From: Euprymna scolopes | Lineage: Eukaryota; Mollusca; Cephalopoda; Sepiida; Sepiolidae | Reading direction: 5' to 3' | NCBI GenBank assembly: GCA_024364805.1 | Contig: CM044499.1 | Coordinates: 77,855,405-77,919,404, forward strand | DNA: 64,000 bases | Part shown: positions 49,731 through 61,617 of the stretch, in pieces | Position numbering within the stretch: the stretch's first letter is position 1 | How the letters are laid out: each line of letters begins with the position of its first letter | Notes under the pieces: generated by a model | Database searches by the model: none | What the model was told of the DNA's origin: nothing | Seen by the model: the letters and a program-made list of their open reading frames with translations, nothing else | Translations under genes and position numbers: made by a program

Positions 49731-49931
49731 TTGTTTGGTAAAAGAATTCTTCCTCATCATTGTGTCATTGCTCATATGGATGGTTCTGTTACACTGACTC
49801 CAATCAAGTCGGATGCAGAGACATTCATTGATGATGAACATGTCTCTAAAACAACACTGCTGCAGGATGGTATGATTGTCAGATTTGGACTGAATCATAT
49901 CTTTAGATTTTCTGATTCTAGATCAGATGAG
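49731..49931 (+). CDS. AFDN: Afadin exon: core of FHA domain
   Basis: The 67 codons begin LFGKRILPHHCVIAHMDGSV and include TLTPIKSDAETFIDDEHVSK and LLQDGMIVRFGLNHIFRFSD. Human afadin has LFGPGIQPHHCDLTNMDGVV and GMRLQFGTSHVFKF here. The His-His of the PHHC motif, typical of FHA folds, is present. The canonical FHA glycine-arginine pair before it is changed to GKR, as the afadin FHA is generally divergent. Acceptor tctttttcag, donor gtaagt at 49932, phase 0 on both sides. Confidence 0.97.
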
Positions 49932-51866
49932 GTAAGTTTTTTTAAAAAAAAAAAAAGAAAGAAAACTTGGACATTTTTAAATGTTAGGAATTTTCATTAT
50001 CTATATTAATAAAAAGATGCTTGTAAAGTTTAATCCAGACATAAAAAAATGAAAATATCAAAGATTATACTATACATATCTGTTATGGAATGAAGTTATC
50101 TGGAAAAAAAATTTCACTTAATTTCATCATTTTTTATTTTTTTTATTTTTATATTTTTTTTACAGCGAAAAAACAATTTCTTATGATACCGAGCAAAAGG
50201 TTCGATTTATAGGAAGAAAAGCTAGTATTAAAGATGGGAGGAAGTGTTGGCGCTTTAAACTGAGTTATATCCTGGTGGTGTTTTCCAAAAATTTAAAGAT
50301 GGCTACCTTCAACACCCTGTCATAAAAATGTGGTTTTTCACTGTAAAAAAAAAAATACTCGATCAAATTAAGTGAAATTTTTTTTTTTTTTTTTTTTAAA
50401 TCTTCAGTCCAAAACAGATACATATAACTTTTTTTTTTTCAATATTTTCGTTTTTTAATGTTTTGATTAAACTGTACAAGTACCGATAAAACTTATGACA
50501 ACTTTGGCTGTGTATTTCTTGCATTAATTTAACTTTGAAAATTGTATATTGAATCACTATTTTTTTTACTATTAATCAGATATTTATTGAAAGCAAAAAT
50601 GTAATGTAAAATCGATGTAGATACAGCTAGTTTAGTGCAACTTTCATAATTTATTGTGATTCAGTAATTTTGCATTTGTTTATATTTCAGTTTTTAATAA
50701 AAAGAAAATAGATATTAAATTATTCAACAAATCTATATTAACTTGAATCTCAGTGCTTTTATCTTATGTCAACAAGATACATAATGTATATAATGTTGAA
50801 AATAAATTCCAATGTTTACTATATGATATATTTGCTGTTTAATGCAAATTCAAGGAGATTACAGTTTACAGTGATAATAAAAACTTCAACACAGATTTAT
50901 CGCAAAGCTCAAAAGATTAATTCTGTATGAGACTCGCTTTTTCTTTTATTTCCAGACCTATGGTGAACTGAATTAACTGTTTGGCTTTGGATATTACTAA
51001 CAGTGTTACTAAAACAAAAAAAACAAAAAAAAAAGAAAGATATCGTTCTGAAATATTTACAATATTTATTATTATAAAATCTGTGGAATAGAAAAATAAT
51101 TTTAGAGAATAAAAATTGTTCTCTGTTAGAAACTATTTTCTTCATTTAAAAATTTTTTATTGAAATAAAGTAATCAAACTTATGATAGACACAAAACACA
51201 TTTCAGAAAATATAATTTATTGTTGAGAATTAAAAATCTTAAATTCATTCAAGTACTTGGGTTTAATCATTAGCAAGAAAAACATGAAAAGCTGCAATTT
51301 GTATGTGATGGCTTAGCAAAATATCACAATATCAAAATCTGATTAACAATATCATTTTGAAGCATAGAAATCTTTTGCTCATTTATGCACATGTGAGATA
51401 TAGATCATCACAGCGGAGCTATAAAGAAGTATGCAAGTCTAGGAGATGAGATGTTATAAGATGTTAAACCATATTTTAAATAATTACTTAAATTTCAAAT
51501 ATTTATTGAGTAGAATTTACAAACAACGTTAGTTTGAGGATATTCATATCCAAGAGTAACTAATCAGAAGAGATTCTACCAAACAGTTTGTTGGCTTGAA
51601 GTCACATCAAAGAGTCTCAATTTGTGACCAAATAGACATGATAGCAGCATTGTGACTAATTATCTCCCTTCGAGGTAACTTTGGTCCCAACATTACCAAG
51701 AGTGTACTGAGAAAACAATTGCAGAATTCATCTGTAAAAGCAATAGATGAAGAGAGTAAACAAGTCAAGACAGTAACTCAGCTAAGCCTTATTAAAAAAA
51801 TATTTTTTGTATTTTTATTTAGTAAAACAATTTTACTACTTTTTATTTTATTTTATTTAATTTTAG

Positions 51867-52051
51867 GACCTTAGTTATCATCGAAGATCAGTCTCTCCCA
51901 ACCCAAGACATCAGCCTATTCCATATCCAGATGGAATTAAAGATGACCAAAACAAACCATTTGAAACCACTTTCGAACTGAATGGCCAGGTAGAAACGTT
52001 AGCTGATCAGAATTTACCACGAGGAATGTCCCGGGAAGATTTACACAAAAA
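51867..52051 (+). CDS. AFDN: Afadin exon: linker between FHA and DIL, part 1
   Basis: The exon reads DLSYHRRSVSPNPRHQPIPY and later KPFETTFELNGQVETLADQN, ending GMSREDLHKK. The block ETTFEL is shared with human afadin (QETTFELGGDI). The rest is low-complexity and polar, as expected for a disordered linker. The acceptor is atttaattttag and the donor gtaatt at 52052. 185 nt, phase 0 to phase 2. Confidence 0.93.
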
Positions 52052-52174
52052 GTAATTTTTAAAATTTTTGTTCACATTTTTTTGATAAAATCTTCAACAA
52101 ATAAAAATCTAGGAATTGAATATTTTGTTTAGAAGTTTTATCTATGGACATTTTCTTTTTCTCCTTTCCTGCAG

Positions 52175-52272
52175 TGCCCCTAACCATAGTCCACATAGTC
52201 CAGGGAGACATGGTGCCTCATCCGGAAGATCTGCTGAAGTTTTGCCTGCTGCTTTAGAATTTCGAGAAGAAG
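52175..52272 (+). CDS. AFDN: Afadin exon: linker between FHA and DIL, part 2
   Basis: After completing a split asparagine codon the exon reads APNHSPHSPGRHGASSGRS then AEVLPAALEFREE. The end matches human ELLLPASIEFREN, which leads into the DIL domain. The preceding intron is only 123 nt (52052-52174), the shortest here, with acceptor ctcctttcctgcag. Donor gtaaga at 52273; phase 2 to phase 1. Confidence 0.93.
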
Positions 52273-53309
52273 GTAAGAATTCTTTAAATGTCATTAATTT
52301 TTTTTTTAATAGTACCCGATAATGCATTGGGCCACCACTGTCATAGGGGTAGAACTGACTTTTACAGGATGTAAACTTTGCAACATGCATGCCATCAAAT
52401 CTTTATTTCAATTTACAACAAGTAACATAAACATGAAAATTATGAGATTCAAATTCATGCAAACTTTCCATGACTGACTTATCATTACAGATATATCTGA
52501 TAACTTTTGTGAATGCAATAACAAAATAATTATTTACTTCTCTCACGTTGTTTTTCTTTTCAGAATATATTCAGAACTTGATTTTTCTAATAAAAATTAT
52601 TTCTTCCATTGTCAGAACAGTAGCATATTTAGTTCTTTTACTAGAAATTGTGTAAAATGTTGAACAATATATATTTTTTTTTAATGAAATGTCTTGCATA
52701 TATTTTATATAACTTATTATAATAGAAATGAAGATTCTGTCAGTCTTTAACTAAAAATGATGCAATTTCCTTTTAGTTGTTAATACCTTATTTTAGATAA
52801 TTTTATTTTTACATTTCTTATATTATTTATGCTATTCAGTTATACTTTAATACCGAATTTAATTTATAAATACACCAAAATAATGAAAAGTAGAAATAAG
52901 GAGAGTAGGAAATGGACCTTGGGTTTACTCTCAGCAGCATTTTAACTCTCATTTTCCTTATTTTGTCTTTTAGTCTACACATTCCTTGAGCAATGTTTCT
53001 GACAATTGCTGTTTTCTGTGTTGGAATCTATCCATCTAACATTGTTGGCTAGTTTTTTAACTTAAAAGTAGTTTGTTTTTTTTTCCTTTTAGCTTCTTAC
53101 ATCAAATTGCTTTATGCTTTGTTCAGAGCAATTTCCATAAATGACTATATTTAGTTGCTAGCCACTGTTGTCAAGTACTGGTTTAGAGGGTGACTTCAGG
53201 AAAGATATATATATGGCAGCTTAACTCTATTTTGGATCACACCCCAAAGTAAAGCTAAAAGTGGCTGTCTGAGAACAATTTCACCAATCTCAGCACCTAC
53301 CCCTTTCCC

Positions 53310-53500
53310 TACTTATTGCGACTTTGTAGATTACTTTGTGTACGATGTAGTTTACAAAGACACCAACCATACCATCTGCAACATCAAGGACAAGCTGATT
53401 AACAGGATGATATTGGTGGTTGACAATCCTGAAGAACAATGTGGAGGCAGCATGCGTCAGGTTCAAGTCTTACCTTTGTGGTAAAGGCTCAGGGCAGCTT
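53310..53500 (+). mobile_element. Probable remnant of a mariner-like transposase C-terminus
   Basis: The translation YDVVYKDTNHTICNIKDKLI then NRM, and in a second frame ILKNNVEAACVRFKSYLCGK, resembles the C-terminal end of mariner/Tc1 transposases (CDFFLWGYVKDxVY...TI..LK..I). A diverged CDFVDYFV lies before it. No terminal repeats were identified. It is old and frameshifted. Confidence 0.4.
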
Positions 53501-53995
53501 CTTTGGATGAGATGTATTCAGAGTATTTTTTCTTGAACCTTGGAACTGTTGTGGAATTTTGAATCAACCTGAGGATACACTAGTCATATTCCATTCTCCC
53601 AGTCTTATGATATTCTAACAGTTAGCTTATTACATCCTCTTGCTACCTCTGCTTAGGATTGAACACAGAACCTCAAGAAAACCTGCACATTTTTTAATCG
53701 ATGTTCTAGTTGTCTTGGCCATATCCCATAGATATATTACAGCTGCAAAGATTATGGCACATATTGATCCAAACTTTGTGATAACAGCAACCAGGATAAA
53801 GAACAGTTCACAATTTGTAAAAATTATAAAAACTCTTAAAAATTAAAATATTAAATATTTTAATGAATTCTAGGCATGATTTGTTAACTCATTATTGAGT
53901 CTGTTTGATATCTCAAAGAAATTAATCCTTTTCTTTAAACTTTTGATCATTTAAACATTTAAAATAACCTTTTCTTACCTTTTTTTTTTTTTTAG

Positions 53996-54201
53996 CTGAA
54001 GACCAGTTTTTACGGCAAGTTATCCTAAATACAAAATGCAACACTACCCAGTTCAAACTTGCTCCAACTTACACTTTGTATTTGGCGATACGTCATTGTC
54101 TCTCTAATGGGTACTATCCTGACTTGCCACCTCAAGAACGAGCTGTACGACTTACCAACTTCATTCATAAAATTAGTGGAATCATGCAACAAGCTATTGA
54201 G
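53996..54201 (+). CDS. AFDN: Afadin exon: start of DIL domain
   Basis: The exon reads AEDQFLRQVILNTKCNTTQF, then KLAPTYTLYLAIRHCLSNGY and PDLPPQERAVRLTNFIHKI. It aligns with human SEDAFLAAIINYTNSSTVHF and KLSPTYVLYMACRYVLSSQH. This is the N-terminal lobe of the dilute-like domain, also found in class V myosin tails. A long T tract and tttag form the acceptor; donor gttagc at 54202. Phase 1 to phase 0. Confidence 0.96.
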
Positions 54202-54718
54202 GTTAGCATTTTTTTTAATACAAATTCTAACAATCAGTGCTAGGATATCTCCCTCACTCTCCTACCAATCTAATCTTTGTAAACAGGAGAATTGTGAAAT
54301 TTTAATGAAATTTTCCATTATATAATGAAGTAATAGAATTAGCAATAAATATAACATTAGTTTTAAATTTTAATGATTTTTCTTTTTCAGTTGCACCCTC
54401 CTAAATAATATAGTCTTAAAAGAAATACCCATAGAATATACTCTGTTTAGAAAACTTGTTCCATAATTCATAAGTTTAGTAGTTTAGAATTTTACCAAGC
54501 ATATACTAATGCTCACATGCACCCACCATTCTTTTTAAATTTTTATCACTTAATATAAGTCAATTTTTTTTTTTTATTAAAGTTTATTTTTCAAAAATTT
54601 GGAGGACACATGCAAGCATGGATGGAAACATGTCCTAAATCATGAAAGTTGACAAAAATTAGTTTGCCATGTTAAAATATTCCAAAATTAAGAATGATCC
54701 ATTCGTTAGTTTATGATG

Positions 54719-54720
<2 letters not shown>

Positions 54721-54777
<57 letters not shown>
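54721..54777 (+). repeat. (AT)n microsatellite
   Basis: A 57-base AT run in a DIL intron. Other AT runs lie at 3949-3973, 45391-45415, 60142-60177 and 63354-63386. Confidence 0.97.
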
Positions 54778-54784
<7 letters not shown>

Positions 54785-55921
54785 TTAAATGTTAGAAAAA
54801 GCCTATGTAAATGAACCAATGTTTCAACATTAATGTCTCATCTGGGTTATATATTTATTTGAATAAAATAAATATTTTATATTAGATCCTATGTGATGAA
54901 GGAATATTCGATATTAAAGAGCATTAATGAGATAAATTGTAATGATGAAAAATAAAATTTACAATGTTTATCTTTTTTTAAAAACTTTTCTTGAATTTTT
55001 TCTTCTAACATATGATAGAAATTCTTTTACTTTACTATTTTCCAAATTTTCAAGTTCATGCAAACTAGTAATATTTTATTCTTCTAATTATTTTCTTTGA
55101 GGAGAAGATCTTATTTTTGAAACTGCATGGATTAAGACAAAACTTTTTAGTGCTTATTTAGAATTACACTTAATTAAAAAAAAAAATACAGAAAAATCTT
55201 CATGCACATTTTTGTCTTGGAACAAATGTCATATTCCAAAAAATCATGTAAAGATTTTTTGTTTTTTTTTTTAATTAAGAGAATCAAATTTTATGATTTT
55301 TAGCAAATAATAGTAAAGTAATAATAAAATAGCACAGTCCATAAATCTTAGTAGTCAAATTGTCACCCTTTGAATTTAACACCTTCTAAAAAGATGTGGT
55401 GTCTCTTGACCCCCTTTTCACTTACTCATAAAATTTGATTTTCTTATATAAAAAATTTAATGAATCAATTTACGTAATTTTTAAAATATGACATCTTTGT
55501 TTTGTGATGAGTACATACATTATCTTTAACATCTGTTTTTTGTTTTTAATTAAATAATCGCCATCTTTTTTATATTCCTTGTTTGAACACTTGCAAATTT
55601 TATTTTTTATTTCAGTTTGTCTTATATCTAACTGTATAAATATAGAGAAACAATGTTGATTTTGAAATTTAAGTGATTTTTAAATAAGTATAAATTTTAT
55701 AGAATTCAACTTTTGATCTGAATTAATACAAGTGGCCAATATTTTTTATTTTAAAATGTTATTACTCTTAAAAGGAACTTTATATATTTTTTTCAACTGC
55801 ATTTTTAAGTAAAAGGAACAAAAGATAAAAGTAAGAAAACTTCCAGATTTTGTTATTTCCAGTTCTAGCTCTGCTAAAAATCTTTATTTAATTTCCATAA
55901 TTGTGGTTTTTGTTTTAACAG

Positions 55922-56165
55922 GACAGCCGTGAAGATCCAGCAGCATTAGCGTTTTTGATGGCTAATACTTCAGAAACGTATAATTTCATTAAACAAGACC
56001 AGGACACTCGCCTGTTTAGCCGTGAAGCTCAAGAGGTGATGGCGGAGTCTGTCCAAATGGCTTTCCACCATCTTGTTGGCTGCTTACAGTATGATCTTCA
56101 ACAAACAATGCCAGCTTTTATTGATGATGATGATAGTGTTGAAGATGATGATTTTGGTGTAGCTG
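55922..56165 (+). CDS. AFDN: Afadin exon: middle of DIL domain
   Basis: The exon starts DSREDPAALAFLMANTSETY and includes NFIKQDQDTRLFSREAQEVM and MAFHHLVGCLQYDLQQTMPA. Human afadin has AGALAFWMANASELLNFIKQ and MAFKYLVHCLQSELNNYMPA. An acidic stretch (DDDDSVEDDDFG) follows FI and ends the exon. Acceptor ttttaacag, donor gtaagt at 56166; 244 nt, phase 0 to phase 1. Confidence 0.96.
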
Positions 56166-56304
56166 GTAAGTTATCTTAAAAATAGAAATAATTTGTAGGT
56201 TAATTGTTATAAAAAGAAAAATGTAAGTAATTATAGTTTTACCATGTCATAGTAAGGATAATGTTTCAATAAAAGTTGTGTTCAAAAATAGTTGGATCAA
56301 TTAG

Positions 56305-56655
56305 ACTTGAGGCATCCCAGAATCAGAAAAAAATACCAAGAGGACACGTTTTGGGTTGACACCAATTTCTTTTCCTTTTACTTCTGGTTGGATTATAAAC
56401 AAATAAGATATGCATACTTGCCTCTCCAAATTTAATTTTAAAGTTTTATTTACAAAACATTTTTTTTTTGTAAAATATGTAGATTTATAAAGAAATAACG
56501 TTTTAAGTAAAAAGAAAAAAAATTACAAACTAATAAACAAAATGTATTACCAAATTAAATTTAACCAAAAATATTAAAATAAGTCGATGTTGTGTAGCGA
56601 TGGATTACAACCACTTTATTTTGTAAACTGGAGATTTATATAAAAAACAAAAAAG
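56305..56655 (-). repeat. Unnamed interspersed repeat, copy 2, reversed
   Basis: The + strand has tgggttgacaccaatttctt and ttatttacaaaacatttttt, the reverse complement of the 46568 copy, plus aactggagatttatataaaa matching its far end. The two copies lie 9.4 kb apart in opposite orientation inside afadin. Confidence 0.6.
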
Positions 56656-56721
56656 GTAGGGCATATTGAATATAAGTATCATGAAATAACATTTTAAAAA
56701 TACATGGCCTTATTTACAATC

Positions 56722-56870
56722 AAGGTCTCCCAAAAAATTCTGGATTGAGACAAACATTTAAATTGCCTCCATTTAAAGGGATTTCTCTTCACTAACCAAG
56801 AACAGGAAGGATGAAATTTAATATCAGAACAGGCAGTATACTTTGCTTCTAGCCAAAAGATTAAGGACTG
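56722..56870 (-). repeat. SINE with U2 snRNA-derived head, copy 5
   Basis: The + strand has ggtctcccaaaaaattctgg, a decayed body, cactaaccaagaacaggaag, then a reversed U2 head: atcagaacaggcagtatact and ttgcttctagccaaaagatt. It is antisense to afadin, about 200 bp before the DIL exon at 57066. Confidence 0.75.
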
Positions 56871-57065
56871 TTTTGACAAAGATATTATGTGGCTTTTAAT
56901 AAATAGAATATTTATTCATGGCACATTTTATAATCTAAAATAAAAAAGATTATAATATACAAAACTCTTTATTATAAAATATAATATATGCTGTAGCAAA
57001 ATATCTCCACAAAAAATATAAATTCTTTAATGGGAATAAAGTTGTACGTTTGTTTTCTTCTCCAG

Positions 57066-57373
57066 AGAATATGAACAGGAATAACCAGAGAATGTCACCT
57101 ACACTTGGTGACGTCTTGCGAACACTTTCTGCTGCCATGAATCTCCTACGTCGGTGTCGAGTGAATGCTGCCTTGACCATTCAACTCTTCTCTCAACTCT
57201 TTCATTTCATCAACATGTGGCTCTTTAATATTCTTATACAAAAGCCAAATTTAAGATTGTGTACAAGACGATGGGGAATCAGGCTGAAACGTAGACTTGG
57301 TCGCGTTGAAGCCTGGGCAGAGAAGCAGGGACTTGAGCTGGCTGCAGATTGCCATCTATGCCGAATTATCCAG
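57066..57373 (+). CDS. AFDN: Afadin exon: most conserved part of DIL domain
   Basis: After a split glutamate codon the exon reads NMNRNNQRMSPTLGDVLRTL, then SAAMNLLRRCRVNAALTIQL and FSQLFHFINMWLFN, virtually identical to human. It ends EAWAEKQGLELAADCHL followed by CRIIQ. These helices form the hydrophobic core of the dilute domain. Between them is a variable loop (LCTRRWGIRLKRRLGRV). Acceptor cttctccag; donor gtaaaa at 57374; phase 1 to phase 0. Confidence 0.98.
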
Positions 57374-57774
57374 GTAAAAAGATTTTTATTAATAAGGGGG
57401 AAAGGAGAAATAGCTCCATCTAATCTTTCAAGTTTGTCAAAATGCACATAAAGTTCTAATAATTTTATTAATAAAATTGAAACGATTTTTGAAATGAAAA
57501 AACAAAAAAGAATATCTAAAATTATTCAAAACTATAAAAATAATCTCATCAAATTTTGACAAACTTTAAGAGTTATCTCCCCTTGGCGTCCCCCATCCTC
57601 ATAGCGAAAATTGCCTATATGTCATTGTTGCAATTGTCTGACTAAAATTTGATTTCCTCTTTAAAAAGAAACTATTTGATCAAATTGAGTAATGTTTTTT
57701 ATGGCACAATTAGAGACTCCCAAATGCTACTAATTTCTAAGCTTGGTTTGCTTAGTAATTTTTCTTTTTTTTAG

Positions 57775-58280
57775 CATATGTGTTGCCTCTTTGAGTCACT
57801 TGACCCGCCACCTTGCATCCTTGTCAATTATTTTGACCTCGTTATACAAAGGAAAGCGTGTTCCTTTTTCTTTCCATGTGATTAGCTAGTTCCGACTTTT
57901 TTACCTCCCTTCAGTGTCACAGCCTTACAGTGTTCTTTTAGTCTTACCTTTAGAGAGCGACTGATCTCACCTTTGTATAGTTTTCTGCATTTGCATGAAA
58001 TCTCATATACAGTTTTTTGTCCTGAGACTTTTGGTCGGGGGTTTGACTTGTATTAGGTGTTTTTGAGTTAAAATATTGTTTTGATGTATTATGGACTGCA
58101 TATTTAAAAAAAAAATTTTTTTGGACTCTTTATGTATGATGTGCCCACTGGCAACTTTTCAGGTATTGTCCTTTAGTGTTTGCTCTAGGTTTTCCTCTCT
58201 AGGTAATCATGTCAGGGAAGGGTTATTCTTACATTTCCAAATCCTCCTGGTATGTGTTGTCATCGCTACATATTGTCTTG
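57775..58280 (-). mobile_element. Penelope-like element fragment (GIY-YIG region)
   Basis: On the minus strand, VYEISCKCRKLYKGEISRSL then KVRLKEHCKAVTLKG is the start of the GIY-YIG endonuclease of Penelope-like elements, with weak upstream similarity (RAK..CS...YQED) to the copy at 60490. It is broken. It lies antisense to afadin directly after the DIL exon. Confidence 0.75.
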
Positions 58281-58927
58281 GCATGGTGTTGTAAGCACCG
58301 GATGATTCCTTTTTTTATGTTATATGAATGGTGGGAGTTGAAAATTTTGGATTCATTTTTATAGGGAAAAGTGGTACTTAAAAAAAAAATTTACCCAAAC
58401 ATATTTCTGGATAGAATGTACTTTCCAAAAATATTTAGGTTTAGTATGTGCTTTCCTGCCTTTTTTAGTTATTTATATAAATATGAGGAAAAATACAATA
58501 AAGTTTAGCCCAAAATAATTTTTGCCTCTTATTTTTACTACTGAACCAAATGGATCAACCTGGGTAAATAAATAAAAAAAATAAAAATAAATGGCACAAA
58601 GGTTTTGATTGTTGGCTGCGCAGGGTATAGATATAGTTTCTAGAGAAGCTGATAATGAGAAGTTAGTGATCAGGGAGTGGAAGACAGAATTTGTTTGAAG
58701 ACGAGGTGAACACGTGCAGATCAAGTAAGCCTTTCAAAATCTTCAGGTTTTAATTCTTTAACCTCTATCATAACAGATCATTATGAACACCAAACTAATT
58801 TGATGATATACAGTAACATTCAATTCTCTACAAAATAAATTCTGTCATAAAATCGATATTCATGCAAATATAAACTTCTGATAATTTACTCAATAAATCT
58901 TTTTTTGTTTTCCATTTTTGCTTTTAG

Positions 58928-59362
58928 GCTGCCCACCTTCTGCAGGCTCCCAAGAACAATTCTGATGATATTGCCAACATAAGTTCCACATGCTTTAAGC
59001 TAAATTCCCTTCAAGTGCGTGCCCTTCTGCAATATTACATTCCAGAAGATAATGAACCACATATCCCCCAGGCCCTGATTGATCGAATGGTTGCTGTTGC
59101 TATGAATATGGCTGATGACCTGGCCCAATCTGACGGTAGTGAAATTCATTTGGAGGAGCACAAAGATCTGCAGCTTCCGTTCCTTTTGCCGGAAGATGGT
59201 TATTCATGCGATATCATCCGAGGAGTTCCAAATGGCCTTCCAGAATACCTTGAACCTTACACTCAAGCAGGAATCTGCCGTTTGATTCCTCAACCCAATT
59301 CAAAAGAACTCTGGACTGTTCACATGATAGGACCAGACCAGCAAGGACCAAAACTTAATGAG
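58928..59362 (+). CDS. AFDN: Afadin exon: end of DIL domain and following linker
   Basis: This 435-nt exon (145 codons) starts AAHLLQAPKNNSDDIANISS, continues TCFKLNSLQVRALLQYYIPE, and contains LQLPFLLPEDGYSCDIIRGV followed by PNGLPEYLEPYTQAGICRLI. Human afadin has STCFKLNSLQLQALLQNYHC and LQLPFLLPEDGYSCDVVRNI. The C-terminal part links DIL to PDZ. Acceptor gcttttag, donor gtaaga at 59363, phase 0 on both sides. It is the longest exon seen here. Confidence 0.98.
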
Positions 59363-59649
59363 GTAAGAAAGTAAAGATGATTTTGTTTTTATATATTTTT
59401 TTGTTTTATCTTTATCTTTTTTACTTTCAGACTTGTTATTTGCAGAACTTATTTGGTAATGTTATCTTTGGAGAAAATGATTTTTGAATATGATCAAGAA
59501 AATATTCAGTTATTACATGGGAGGAGCATAAACTGTGAAATCAACATTCAAATTCTGTTAAAGGTGTTCAGCTTATTATTAATATCCTTGACAGCGACAT
59601 AGATCCATCTTTCCTCCTCTTTAAGGGGAAATAGTAGACACTCATGACT

Positions 59650-59845
59650 TTTGGCCTTTTCTTTAGGAATAAGCTGTAGTATCTGTTCTGATACTACACG
59701 TCATCTTTTCTGTTCTTGGTCAGTGGATGAGAAATCCTTCTATACAGAGGCAATTTTTATTTTTGTCTGAATCCAGAGTCTCTCACCTTTAAGTTGGATT
59801 TTTCTCATGTAAAAACTCTATCATGGGATGATAAGTAAACAAGGA
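59650..59845 (+). repeat. SINE with U2 snRNA-derived head, copy 6
   Basis: The head ttttggccttttctttagga then ataagctgtagtatctgttc follows U2 nucleotides of about 10 to 45, including GTAGTA. The body has agtggatgagaaatccttct, gaggcaatttttatttttgt and ccagagtctctcacctttaa, and ends gataagtaaacaagg. It is sense to afadin in the intron before the PDZ exon. Confidence 0.8.
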
Positions 59846-60139
59846 TTAGACTTTCGTGGTTTGGTAGCACAACAAGTCAAAGAGAAGGAAAACCCTGAAA
59901 TAATAAATATGATTGGATAACTGGTGTTCCATAAGTAACCAACAGGAAGCATTTCATCTGTTCAGCGTTCAGTCATTCCTTAAAATGAAGAAGTTACCAT
60001 ACATAAAAATCTTATTTGTTATTGGCTCTTCCATAGCCAAGAGATTGGGTTCGACTTAGTACCATGGCTTCCCAACGATATCTGTCAAACACAATGACCT
60101 TGCATAATGCATCAAAGTTCAGCATACTCATATATTTCA

Positions 60140-60179
<40 letters not shown>

Positions 60180-60291
60180 GTATTTTCTGTTATATATTTT
60201 TTGAGCATGAGAGGCAATCAGAAATAGTTTAGTTTGTCTTTTTATATTTTGTTCATTTATATTTTAAATAGATTTATGAACAGAATTTCTT

Positions 60292-60485
60292 TTGTATTAT
60301 TATTATTCATCGGACTACTGTTCTCATCTTGAGTGTGATTTTTACAATGTTTTGGTCGATATAACCTCCGACCTTCTTCAGATGTATCTTGTCGAACTCG
60401 GGAATTTGAACGGAATTTCAAGCGGAACCTTTTATTTACTTCGCTCTTGTTTCGTCAGCCATGACTGGATAGAGATCCTAAGTTG
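60292..60485 (-). repeat. SINE/Penelope tail, reversed, abutting the RT fragment
   Basis: The + strand reads catcggactactgttctcatc, then ttggtcgatataacctccga, cttcttcagatgtatcttgt and cagccatgactggatagaga. It is the reverse complement of the 61618 body and one of the least decayed copies. It ends directly where the Penelope-like reverse-transcriptase fragment begins. Confidence 0.75.
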
Positions 60486-60489
60486 ACCT

Positions 60490-61305
60490 TCTGTGTAGAA
60501 ACTACTTTGTGATGGGATCTGATATATATATCAGCAGGAAGAAGGTCTGGCGATGGGATCACCATTGTCTTCGGTACTGGCCAATGCATACATGGAATAC
60601 TTTTAAGAAATGGCATTAGGATCAACACCACTAAAGCCAACAATGTGGTTGCGATATGTAGATGACACATACTCTGACCCCATCAGGAAGATGTTCAAAC
60701 GTTACTAGACCATGTGAACGCGATCTGTCCAACTGTACAGTTCACAATGGTAAAAGGAAATAATAAATTATCGTTCCTAGATGTGCTAACTTGCACAGGT
60801 CAGAGGTTTATGTCATCTGTATACCGAAAGCCAACTTTCACTGGGCAGTATCTAAACTACAACTCCAACCATCCATATAATATAAAGAAAGGAATCGTCC
60901 GTTGCCTACAACACCGAGCAAAAGCAATATGTAGTAACATCAGTGCATATCAAGAGGAGATGAACAGTTTAAGAGAAAATCTCCACCGAAACAACTATCT
61001 CGAAGAAATCTGGGCCAAACACAAAAGGACACCACTCAGAAACTCACCACAGTTTATATACCATATATGAAGGGTGTGTCTGAAAAACTTCAACGAATAT
61101 GTAATCCATATGACATCAGGACAGTATTCAGGAGTGATTCAACTCTCCGAAAACAGCTTATGAGAGTCGAGTCCCCTACAGAAAAAACTCATGACTAAGA
61201 ACTGTGTATATGAAATCCCATGTAAATGTGGAAGACTATACAAAGGTGAAATGTGCCATCCATTGAAAGTACAGTTAGAAGAACATCAAAAAGCCGTAGT
61301 ACGTG
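60490..61305 (+). mobile_element. Penelope-like element, 5' truncated and running into a gap
   Basis: Recognisable are EEGLAMGSPLSSVLANAYME, WLRYVDDT (YVDD at 60655-60666), then SVYRKPTFTGQYLNYNSNHP, YNIKKGIVRCLQHRAKAICS and the endonuclease start KNCVYEIPCKCGRLYKGEMC. This order (RT palm, YRKP, linker, GIY-YIG) defines Penelope-like elements. The N-terminal RT is missing, several frame breaks are present, and the assembly gap from 61306 hides the rest. Confidence 0.9.
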
Positions 61306-61528
61306 NNNNNNNNNNNNNNNNNNNNNNNNNNNNNNNNNNNNNNNNNNNNNNNNNNNNNNNNNNNNNNNNNNNNNNNNNNNNNNNNNNNNNNNNNNNNNNN
61401 NNNNNNNNNNNNNNNNNNNNNNNNNNNNNNNNNNNNNNNNNNNNNNNNNNNNNNNNNNNNNNNNNNNNNNNNNNNNNNNNNNNNNNNNNNNNNNNNNNNN
61501 NNNNNNNNNNNNNNNNNNNNNNNNNNNN
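61306..61528. other. Assembly gap (N)
   Basis: A run of N of 223 bases cutting the Penelope-like endonuclease. A 10-base gap also lies at 23459-23468. Confidence 1.
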
Positions 61529-61617
61529 GTAATAATTAGTATTAAATGGTGATATTTACAACTAGAAAAAAAAAGTAGGTTGAAGGCTCTTAAAATTCGT
61601 ACTAGAATTGTCCACAA

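Noticed and set aside
61191-61617. Open frames running through the second N gap
   Set aside because: Only the first 35 residues or so (GIY-YIG start) are real sequence; the rest is N.
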